Positions 44,460 to 52,534 of a DNA stretch of 64,000 bases are shown here, piece after piece; the first letter of the stretch is position 1, and every line of letters begins with the position of its first letter. The notes below the pieces were generated by a model, which was not told where the DNA came from, did no database searches, and was given only the letters and a program-made list of their open reading frames with translations. The position numbers were made by a program, and so were the translations under genes. Source of the stretch: Apiosordaria backusii (Eukaryota > Ascomycota > Sordariomycetes > Sordariales > Lasiosphaeriaceae); NCBI GenBank assembly GCA_030549205.1, contig JAUKTV010000007.1:1612001-1676000 (forward strand), given 5' to 3'.

Positions 44460-45184
44460 TTAGGCGGTTGTTTTGGGGGAGGACGGGGGGACGGGGGTAT
44501 AGATGGAGGGAATTGGGGGGACGGGGGGGATGGTGGTGGTGTGGTGAGGGTCGGGGTTTGGTTGGGGCGGGGAAACAGAAAGGGGGGTGAATTGGTGGTG
44601 GGAGGTGTAGGTTGTTGTGGTGGTGGTGGTGGTGGTGGTGGGTAAAACGGATGGTTTTGGGGGTCGTTGGTCGAGGATGGAGAGGAGGAAGATTAATAGC
44701 AGGGCGAGATCGAGGAAGATGTTGAGGACGGAGGTTGCGAGGCCGACTTTGGACCAGGTTGGTGTTTGGGGTTGTGAGGTTGTTGACCAGGATGAGGTAA
44801 GGGAGGGGTAGGTTAGGAGGTGGTCGACGAATTTGGCGAAGTAGTAGAGGCAGGCGGACCAGACGGCGGTGCCGAGGAGGAGGAAGATGGGGATGAGGAT
44901 GTTGTGGTAGGTGCCGGGGAGGGATTGGGTGAGGCAGAAGTAGAGGCCTAGGAGGAAGTGAATGCCGGCCTGGGATAGGGGGTTAGTGGAGGGTGAGAGG
45001 TTGGGAGGATAAGAAGAAGAAGAAGAAGAAGGAGAATGCTTACGGCGACAACGGCGAGGATCATGGGGATGGTGCCGACGCCAAAGACGTAGATGGAGGC
45101 GTAGATGGCTACGGCGGCGACTACGCCTTGGGCTGGGAGGAGCCAGTTGAAGGCGCGGGGGATGATGAATTTCTTGGGGGCCAT
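44460..45184 (-). CDS. MARVEL-like four-transmembrane protein
   Basis: Exons 45184-45044 and 44969-44460 (intron 74 bp, GTAAGC...TCCCAG) encode 216 aa starting MAPKKFIIPRAFNWLLPAQG. Four hydrophobic helices: about residues 14-36 (LLPAQGVVAAVAIYASIYVF), 38-60 (IPMILAVVAAGIHFLLGLYF), 70-92 (ILIPIFLLLGTAVWSACLYY) and 122-142 (ATSVLNIFLDLALLLIFLLS). This spacing and the short loops resemble fungal MARVEL-domain proteins of the plasma membrane or vesicles. The cytosolic tail is Thr/Pro-rich. Its stop abuts another open frame, so the C-terminus may differ if there is a further intron. Family assignment is by topology, not by a diagnostic motif. Confidence 0.75.
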
Positions 45185-46454
45185 TTTGAGAGAGAGGTTA
45201 CACCTGAAGGAGGAATGGGTGGAGGAATGAGATTGATGATGATGATGATTTAAGGCATTTTGCTTCAACTTCTGCTACATATATCTGGAACAAAGAAGTA
45301 TCATCAAATCAAAGAGGCCAACAAAGGCCGATGGAAAACTACCATATAACACCTTTGAAACGACGCTGCGGCTGATGGACTCCGATAACTGCTCGATTAT
45401 GATAGGGCATAGTTTGAACGCCACAAAAGTATGTGCATACACACACATGACAGCTCAGAGGGCCAGCCTCAAGTGTGTTTCTGAAATGTGGATTGAGAGA
45501 AGTTGTGTTGTCGGGAAGCAGGCTCGAAGAAATTGTTAGTGCTCCTACAGCACTTTGCAGGGAGCTCTATCTTTCTGTGAAACGCTGCTTGACCTCCAAC
45601 ACCACCACACCAGTCTTCTCCATAAACCGGCGGCCTCTATCTCCAACACCCATATTTCCTTCAAGATCGAAATGTTGATTGCTTATTAGCAGCAGTATGA
45701 ACCGCACAGCCGGTACCACCATCAGCCTCTCGCAACGGCGGGCTTGGAGTTATTCGGCAGAGCTACTGCGCCACGATTACCTCACCAGCTCTTCATCTTC
45801 ATCTATCATCTCGAGATATCTCTCAGTCCAGTACACCGTCTCCACATGTCAGCAGCAACAAGGCATTTTCGCACAGCAATCCTCAATCCTTTCTCGCCAG
45901 CTGCAAGCACAAACAACGGCCAGTGAGTCACCGGAGCGATCCCAGGGTCTTTTTAGTGGCCGTACCTGCGTTAGCGGGCCTCCCACGGCCCCCAGAAGCG
46001 GTCTAAGCGGTGGGAATTAGCGAGCTGGGCCCTGCCAATGCGGGGAAGCAGTCATCAATGCTGTGAGACGACATGGCTGGGCATCAAAGCATGAGGTGGG
46101 TGAGATGTGAAGTGTATATAAGACTGAGATTGTCCTTTTGATTGGAGACTGTGAAAAGTGACAAACCAAGTCATGAGGTGGGTGAGATGTGAAGTGTATA
46201 TAAGACTGAGATTGTCCTTTTGATTGGAGACTGTGAAAAGTGACAAACCAAGTTTTTACTTTCTTCTAGTGTTCTGGGAGCAAGAAGGGAGCTAGCTGTC
46301 TTGCATTTCTCACCCACTCAACGTTCAACTACTAGTTCGACTACTAGCTAGCGACTGCGAATAGCTTCACTTTCACCACCACACCCACCACTTGTCACCC
46401 CCTTTCACCTTTTATACCCCCATTTCAGTACGACAATCCCAACAATCACCAACC
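45185..46454. promoter_or_regulatory. divergent promoter region, MARVEL-like gene / RNA repair gene
   Basis: 1.27 kb between divergent genes without a supported gene. Its notable content is the perfect 82-bp tandem duplication at 46090-46253, about 200 bp before the RNA repair protein start. Confidence 0.5.
46090..46253 (+). repeat. perfect 82-bp tandem duplication with TATA and CCAAT-type motifs
   Basis: Two identical head-to-tail 82-bp units (46090-46171, 46172-46253), each starting CATGAGGTGGGTGAGATG. Each unit carries GTGTATATAAGAC, a good TATA box, and ATTGG (CCAAT on the other strand) about 20 bp downstream. They lie about 200-365 bp upstream of the start codon of the downstream gene. 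Confidence 0.95.
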
Positions 46455-49400
46455 ATGGCGAACCTGTCAGACGAACCCCCCCTTGACTTCTCCCTCACCT
46501 CCCACGACACAGCCCTCGCCATCATCCCCCCTCACTCCCTCTGGCAGCCCCTCAACCGCATCCGCTCCCTCTACGACGCAGCTGCTCACAAATGGCCGCC
46601 CCACATCAACCTCCTGTACCCCTTCTGCCCTCCGTCCTCCCTCCCCGCCGCGTCTCAAATCCTCTTTTCTGTCCTCTCATCCCGGCAATCCTCCACGCTG
46701 CCACAACCCCTGGAAATAACCCTCTCCCAACCGGGGTACTTTCCCCGCCGCAGCGAAAGCGTCTGTTTCCTCACTTCTTCCACCCCGTCTCAGGTTCAAG
46801 CGGTGAAAGAACTTGTGCATGATTTGGTGAAGGGGTTTGAAGAACGGGGTATGGAGGGAAAGAAAAGACCATTCGCGATGCATTTAACGATGGGGCAAGC
46901 CTCCGGTGATGTTAAAGGAAAAGAATGGGAGAATCTCATGGGGAAGCTGGGTTTGATGCCGGAGCTGAGCTGGAAGGTGGAGGAGCTGGCTATTCTTAGG
47001 AGGGAAAACGGGAAAATGAGACTTTGGGGGACGGTGGGGGTACATGATGGGGAGGTGAAGGTTTGGGAGGAGACGAGGGGGTTTGATCAGCTTTTTGAGG
47101 GGGGAACAACAACAGAAGGGCAGCAGGAAAGGGGGTATAGAGATGGACTGATGAGTGGCAGGACGGTGTACTGGGATGAGGAGATGAGGGTTTGGAGGGT
47201 TGACCAAGAGGGGGGTTATGACTATGACTATGGTTATGGGGATGATGATGAGGAGGGGGCAGGGAGGAAGACACTGACGGTGGGGAGTTATAACGTTCTT
47301 GCGGAGTTTGAATACCCGCAGAAGCGGGACCGGTATCCGCTGCTGATGAGGAATATTTTGGAGGAAAATGCCGAGGCGGATGTGATTGTGCTACAAGAGG
47401 TCACGGATGGGTTCTTGTCGTATCTGCTTGGGGATGAGGGGGTTAGGGATCGGTATCCCTACTGCTCTCATGGCCCGCCGGAGCAGGCGGATATGGAGCC
47501 GCTGCCGAATTTTCTGAATTTGGTTGTGTTGAGCAAGGTTGCTTTTGACTGGGAGAGTGTTTCTCTTCAGCGAAAGCACAAGGGCGCGTTGGTGGCTAGG
47601 TTGAGGCATGTGGGTAAGTGGCAGGGGGATGAGTTCAAGCCGGTTGTGCTGGCGGTGGTTCATCTCAGTCATGGACTTACGGATGGCGCGGTGGCGTCGA
47701 AAAAGGGGGATATCAAGAGGTTGATTGGGTATTTGGAGGAGAATTATCAGGGGTGTTCTTGGGTCTTGGCTGGGGATTTTAATATTACTACTTCGCAGGA
47801 GGCTGTTCAGGCTGCGCTGGTGAAAGGGAATATTTCTGATCTTACGGCTGAGCAGCTGAGGGGTTTGGATACGATGTTGAAGGATGCCGACTTGGTGGAT
47901 GCTTGGGAGGTCACTGCTGAGGACAAGGAAGGAGGTGCGACGTGGGACCCGACTGTCAATGGTGTTGCGGTTGCTCTGAGTGGTGGAAATGTGTGGCCAC
48001 AGCGATATGACCGGATTCTTGTTCGCGGTGAGGGTTTCTTGGAGGTGAAAGAGTTCAACATGTTCGGACTTGAGAAGGGCAAGGTTGGTGATGCTACCGA
48101 GGAGTCTTTTGCTAGTGATCACTGGGGCATTCGGAGCGTGCTCAACATCGGAGATTTTGGGCACGATGAACCCGAAGAAGCGGAAGAGGAGAAGGAGGAA
48201 GATACCAACTCCCTTGTTGTGCCTGTTCATCTCGAAAAGGCACCGACGGCTCTCTCAGAGGCTGGCAGTATCAAGGCTTGCCTCTCCAAACTGGGCGTGA
48301 TCCCCAGCGAGGAGGAAGCCACCAAGAGAAAAGCAGCCTTCGAGTTACTCAAAAACACACTTCTCGACGCTACAGCCAACACCCCAGCAGCAGCCCGGCT
48401 GCAGTCAACTGTCGTGATCGTCCCCGTCGGCTCCTACACCCTTGGAGTCTGGACCTCCACCTCCGACATTGACGTCTGCTGCATCGGCCCCTTCAGCTCC
48501 AACACCTTCTTCTCCATCGCCTCCTCCTGCCTCCGCAAAGCCGCCATCCAGGGCATCCGCATCCTCCGCCGCGTCAAAGCCAACACCGGAACCATGCTCG
48601 AGCTCGAAGTCCAAGGCATCAGAATGGACCTCCAGTACTGCCCAGCCGCCTCCGTAGCCGACCAATGGCCCGACGTTTTGCGATTACCAGCTAAAGACCC
48701 CGTCTGGTCCCTCGCTCCCCAAACCCTCAACAAGCTCAAAGCCATCCGCGACATGGACTACCTCCGCCGTTCCCTCCCCGACCTCTCTTCTTTTCGTCTA
48801 GCCCACCGCTTCATCAAAACCTGGGCCAAATCCAGAGGTATCTACTCCGCTCGGTTCGGTTACCTAAGCGGTATCCAAATCTCCATCCTCCTCGCTCGCG
48901 TTCAAAAGCTCCTCGCCAAATCTTCCCCCTCGGTGGAGGATCTCATCACAAGCTTTTTCTCACACTATTCCACCTTCGACTTTGCCACCTCGTTGGTATT
49001 CGACCCAACTTTCCACGGCCCAGCACCGCAGTACACCCGCTCCTACCGCGAACCTCTCGCCATCCTGGGGTACTTCCCACCCAGTCTCAACACCGCGACG
49101 GCAGCCACCCTCCCCTCTGTTCTAACCCTATCCAAAGAATTCTCCCTCGCTGCCTCTTCCCTCTCCGTCTCCCCCTCCTGGACAGCCTTCCTCAACCCCC
49201 CTACCACATCATTTCTAACTCAATTCAAAACCTACATCAAACTCGACCTCTCCTACTGGGGCCTCTCCCTCTCCCGAGGAGCGCAGTTCCTAGGCTGGTT
49301 CGAATCCCGCTGCGCGATTTTGCTGGTCGACATCGGGAGGAAGTGCCCCGGCCTCCACGCTCGGATGTGGCCGGCGAGGTTTGTCGAAGCTGCTGACCTT

Positions 49401-50138
49401 GCTGCTGAGGATGATGATGCCGCAGAGAATGATTACAGGGGGTGCTACCTCATCGGGCTGGACAAGATCACCCCTGACATGCCCAAGCCTGACCTCCAAG
49501 CTGCATTGGGAGCGCTGCAGACGGTGCTGCCGAGGTTTGAGGGGCAGATTAGAGGTGATGGGAAGTACTTTGACGAGAGGAACAGGTGGATGTCTGCTTC
49601 GCTTGTTAACCAAGCTTCTCTGCCTAATCTTGTGCTTGATACGAGGGAATGGGGGGATGAGTCGGGGAACGTTGGTGAGGAGGAAGACGAGTCTGACGAG
49701 GCCACCTCCGACGATGATGATGAGTACGACCAAGAGGAGGAGGAGGAGGGGTTCAACGAGGAGAGTTATGAAGCGGAGAAAAGGAGGAAGAGAGCGGCCA
49801 AGAAGGAGAGGAAGGAGGCAAAGGGGAAGAAACAGCATGTGGTTGTGGTGAGGGAGGGTAAACTCCGCACGGCGCTTGACGTGATGAACCGGATCCGGTG
49901 GGACGCGTCGATGGACAGCGGGGATTTTGTGGTGGGGTATGAAGACAGGTTTAAGGGGGCTCAGGAGAAGGAGCTGGAGGAGTGGAAGACGGAGCAGACG
50001 GATGAGGAGTTTATACCGCAGCATCGGATATTGTATTTTAGGCGGAAGAGCGATGATAAAGTCGTGTGGGATAGGAAGAAGAGGGTGGATGAGGTTTTTG
50101 GGGGTGGTGGTGGTGCTGGTGGTGCTGGGGGGGAGTGA
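46455..50138 (+). CDS. four-domain RNA-end repair protein (2H phosphoesterase, EEP nuclease/phosphatase, nucleotidyltransferase, MJ1316)
   Basis: Single exon, 1,227 aa, starting MANLSDEPPLDFSLT (ATG in good context; the open frame above begins with TTG). Domain 1 (about 20-190) is a 2'-5' RNA ligase/cyclic phosphodiesterase fold with PHINLLYPF and MHLTMGQ. Domain 2 (about 270-565) is an exonuclease-endonuclease-phosphatase fold with SYNVLAEF, IVLQEV, HLSHG, LAGDFNIT and SDHWG, the full catalytic set. Domain 3 (about 650-980) is a poly(A) polymerase-type transferase with VPVGSYTLGVWTSTSDIDV, third Asp in RMDLQY, and FIKTWAKSRGIYS. Domain 4 (about 1135-1220) matches MJ1316, which is thought to recognise RNA cyclic-phosphate ends (RIRWDASMD, DFVVGYEDRF, IPQHRILYFR, VWDRKKRVDEVFG). 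It probably opens or trims damaged 3' ends and then extends them; the RNA substrate is unknown. Confidence 0.9.
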   Translation: MANLSDEPPLDFSLTSHDTALAIIPPHSLWQPLNRIRSLYDAAAHKWPPHINLLYPFCPPSSLPAASQILFSVLSSRQSSTLPQPLEITLSQPGYFPRRSESVCFLTSSTPSQVQAVKELVHDLVKGFEERGMEGKKRPFAMHLTMGQASGDVKGKEWENLMGKLGLMPELSWKVEELAILRRENGKMRLWGTVGVHDGEVKVWEETRGFDQLFEGGTTTEGQQERGYRDGLMSGRTVYWDEEMRVWRVDQEGGYDYDYGYGDDDEEGAGRKTLTVGSYNVLAEFEYPQKRDRYPLLMRNILEENAEADVIVLQEVTDGFLSYLLGDEGVRDRYPYCSHGPPEQADMEPLPNFLNLVVLSKVAFDWESVSLQRKHKGALVARLRHVGKWQGDEFKPVVLAVVHLSHGLTDGAVASKKGDIKRLIGYLEENYQGCSWVLAGDFNITTSQEAVQAALVKGNISDLTAEQLRGLDTMLKDADLVDAWEVTAEDKEGGATWDPTVNGVAVALSGGNVWPQRYDRILVRGEGFLEVKEFNMFGLEKGKVGDATEESFASDHWGIRSVLNIGDFGHDEPEEAEEEKEEDTNSLVVPVHLEKAPTALSEAGSIKACLSKLGVIPSEEEATKRKAAFELLKNTLLDATANTPAAARLQSTVVIVPVGSYTLGVWTSTSDIDVCCIGPFSSNTFFSIASSCLRKAAIQGIRILRRVKANTGTMLELEVQGIRMDLQYCPAASVADQWPDVLRLPAKDPVWSLAPQTLNKLKAIRDMDYLRRSLPDLSSFRLAHRFIKTWAKSRGIYSARFGYLSGIQISILLARVQKLLAKSSPSVEDLITSFFSHYSTFDFATSLVFDPTFHGPAPQYTRSYREPLAILGYFPPSLNTATAATLPSVLTLSKEFSLAASSLSVSPSWTAFLNPPTTSFLTQFKTYIKLDLSYWGLSLSRGAQFLGWFESRCAILLVDIGRKCPGLHARMWPARFVEAADLAAEDDDAAENDYRGCYLIGLDKITPDMPKPDLQAALGALQTVLPRFEGQIRGDGKYFDERNRWMSASLVNQASLPNLVLDTREWGDESGNVGEEEDESDEATSDDDDEYDQEEEEEGFNEESYEAEKRRKRAAKKERKEAKGKKQHVVVVREGKLRTALDVMNRIRWDASMDSGDFVVGYEDRFKGAQEKELEEWKTEQTDEEFIPQHRILYFRRKSDDKVVWDRKKRVDEVFGGGGGAGGAGGE

Positions 50139-50201
50139 GATAGATGTTGGTAGATGTTGGTGATACCAAGGAGAGATGATATAATATATAAATCAGATTA
50201 C

Positions 50202-52157
50202 CTAATCCTCATGATCTCCCCTGTTGTTCAAATTCCTCAACCTTTCCAACCCCACCTTCGCCCTCTCTTTCTCCTGCTCTTTCAATACAGCATACTCCAT
50301 CTCCCAATTACTCGGCCTTTCCCCCTCCAACCTATCCTTCCCAGCGCCCCTATCAAACCCCCCAATCAACTCCCCCACCGTCTTCACCTTCCCTCCTCTC
50401 CCCGGCATACCCCCAGCCGCCGTCGTCTTCTCCAAATCTTCCACTTTGCCCAATCCCCCCTCCGGAGGTTTCTGCCCAAGCAACCCCCAAAGCCTCTTCT
50501 CTTCCGCCCACGACGCCCTCCCATCCATCTCATCCGCGTAGGCCTCCCGCGCCCGTTCCGCACGAATCACATGCCGCAGTCTCAATCTCGACCGTTTAGT
50601 ATCAGGGTACTCCACCGCGCTGTACCTGAGCACCTCCTCCGCTTCTTCCAGCACAGCCCTTTTCTCCACGGCGGTCTCGCTGTTGAACTCATCGTAAACG
50701 TCAGAGTACTCGCTTTCGTTGTCGTCTCCCCCACCACCACCATCACCATCTCCTTCTTTTTCTGTCTCGGTTTCTTCTTTATACACCGACGACCCCTCGT
50801 CGCCGTCAGCTTCTGGTTGTGGAGTTGAGGTAACAGTGGGATGGGTGGGGTCTAGACCGAGGCTGGCTTCGACCGCGGAATAGGATAAAGGTTGTTTTTC
50901 GTCTTGTGGGAATACAGCAGAGGGAGCCTCATCGTCCATAACGTCCAGCCTCAACCTCCTCGCGGCTTCCCCCCAGAATCTTTCTCTTTGCCTCTCAGCA
51001 GGGTAGGGTATATTTAAACTGAGTAAAGCGGCCTTGACATCCTTTTTCCAAATAACATTTCTCACATCTGGCTGCGCGCTCAGTTTTTTCTGCGATATCC
51101 TCTCCTCCGCCATGAAAATACTCGTCGCTATCAACCTCCTTGTATACGAAACAACCAACGAATAAAAATCCTCCAGGGCGGTGGCGCGTATCCCTGGTTT
51201 TTCCCTCTCTTCCGCTCGTCTTCGTCGTCCTTCTTCAGAGAGAAAACTGTGGTAGTTGTAGTCTTCTACAGTAGAGTTCATGAAAATTCTTTCAGAGAGC
51301 TTAAGCCAGGTGCGGAGACGGAAGAGAGGTAAAAACAGCATTTTGGGGTGGGGGTTTTCTTGTGAGATGTATTCTAGATTGTGAGGGGTGATGAGCCAGT
51401 GGTTTGGGCCCCATTTGGCGGATTCGATGGACTCTTCGTGGGTGAGTTGTTTAGTGGCGACGGCATCGGAGGCTGCTTCGAGGGCAAGGCATAGGGCTGG
51501 GGAGAGCTCGAGGGCGGCGGGGATGTCGGAGATGGGGGTTGGGTCTTCGGCTGAGGAGGAGGATTGGAGGAGGGATAGGTAGGCGGAGACTTCGAGTTCG
51601 GATTTTGTTTTGAGGCGGTGGGAGATGGCGAGGGGGTTGGAGGGGCCGAGGCGGGTGAGGGTTTCGAAGAGGAGGACTTTTTCGGTTTCGGACCAGTATG
51701 TGAGGCCGTGTTGGGAGGGGTCTAACTGGGGGTAGGAGGGAGGTGGTGGGATGAATTTTGTTGCGGCGGATACGATGTCTTCGTTTAGGAGTTCCAGGTA
51801 GGCAGGGCGGAAAGGAGGGGGTGGTTTGTGGCGTTTGAGAGGGCGTGGTGAGCTGGCGCTTAAGGAACGTTTTCTTCTGTGAGATGGAGATGGTTGGTCT
51901 AGGGGTAGGTTGTGGTTGTCTTGTGAGAATTCATTATTTTCGTGATCTGATCTTGGCTGGGTATCGTAGTCGGAGGAGACGTCTGATGGGGCGTATTCTC
52001 GGTCGCCGGCATCGTCAAACTCGTGAAGCTCAGGTTCCTCGCGTTCATAGTCTGAACTAAGTAATTCTGGGTCAATCAGTGCTGAATCTATTTCCAGAGA
52101 CCTGATTGGCATGGACACCGGGCGTGGGCTTGATCTGAGGCTGTCATCGATGTCCAT
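50202..52157 (-). CDS. RNA polymerase I upstream activation factor subunit Rrn5-like
   Basis: Single exon, 651 aa, beginning MDIDDSLRSSPRPVSM; open frame further upstream starts with TTG and was not used. The N-terminus is acidic and Ser-rich, followed by a basic patch (SHRRKRSLSASSPRPLKRHK). Near residues 150-200 is a SANT/Myb-like segment, LTYWSETEKVLLFETLTRLG with ISHRLKTKSELEVSAYLSLL, as in Rrn5, a UAF component that activates rDNA transcription. A further conserved-looking block has WGPNHWLITPHN and FRLRTWLKLSERIFMN. The C-terminal half is charged and helical. The Rrn5 call rests on the SANT motif and layout; another SANT-domain chromatin protein is possible. It is convergent with the RNA repair gene, 63 bp between stops. 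Confidence 0.65.
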   Translation of the reverse strand: MDIDDSLRSSPRPVSMPIRSLEIDSALIDPELLSSDYEREEPELHEFDDAGDREYAPSDVSSDYDTQPRSDHENNEFSQDNHNLPLDQPSPSHRRKRSLSASSPRPLKRHKPPPPFRPAYLELLNEDIVSAATKFIPPPPSYPQLDPSQHGLTYWSETEKVLLFETLTRLGPSNPLAISHRLKTKSELEVSAYLSLLQSSSSAEDPTPISDIPAALELSPALCLALEAASDAVATKQLTHEESIESAKWGPNHWLITPHNLEYISQENPHPKMLFLPLFRLRTWLKLSERIFMNSTVEDYNYHSFLSEEGRRRRAEEREKPGIRATALEDFYSLVVSYTRRLIATSIFMAEERISQKKLSAQPDVRNVIWKKDVKAALLSLNIPYPAERQRERFWGEAARRLRLDVMDDEAPSAVFPQDEKQPLSYSAVEASLGLDPTHPTVTSTPQPEADGDEGSSVYKEETETEKEGDGDGGGGGDDNESEYSDVYDEFNSETAVEKRAVLEEAEEVLRYSAVEYPDTKRSRLRLRHVIRAERAREAYADEMDGRASWAEEKRLWGLLGQKPPEGGLGKVEDLEKTTAAGGMPGRGGKVKTVGELIGGFDRGAGKDRLEGERPSNWEMEYAVLKEQEKERAKVGLERLRNLNNRGDHED

Positions 52158-52534
52158 CGAATTTAATTTGCTTGTAGATATTATTAGCTGATGATCAGGC
52201 AAGCATTAGATAAGAGGATTCTCACAGAGTCACTCCGAATCGATTGAGTCGCCTTATTAAGTGAGATTGCCGATGTTTTTGTGGAGAAAACTCAATCCCA
52301 ACTCAAAACTCATCAGTGTGATCTGGAAGTCTGTTACCGCGCTTTCAGTGGGCGTGCGTACTGTAATTACAGGCGACCCAGTCACTGAAAGAAATGAACC
52401 AATCACGCAGCACTACGCCTGTCCCCAGCTGTAATTTTTCACAACGCCAGCTGCCAATCTCAAACGTCAATGACCTGCTTTTCACAAAACGACTTACACC
52501 ATCACTTACTTACTATAAGTGCCCAGTAAACATC
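52158..52534. promoter_or_regulatory. divergent promoter region, Rrn5-like / Irc3
   Basis: About 0.38 kb between divergent start codons. An in-frame ATG at 52394 would extend Irc3 by 47 residues but would mask its mitochondrial presequence. No TATA box recognised. Confidence 0.45.
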
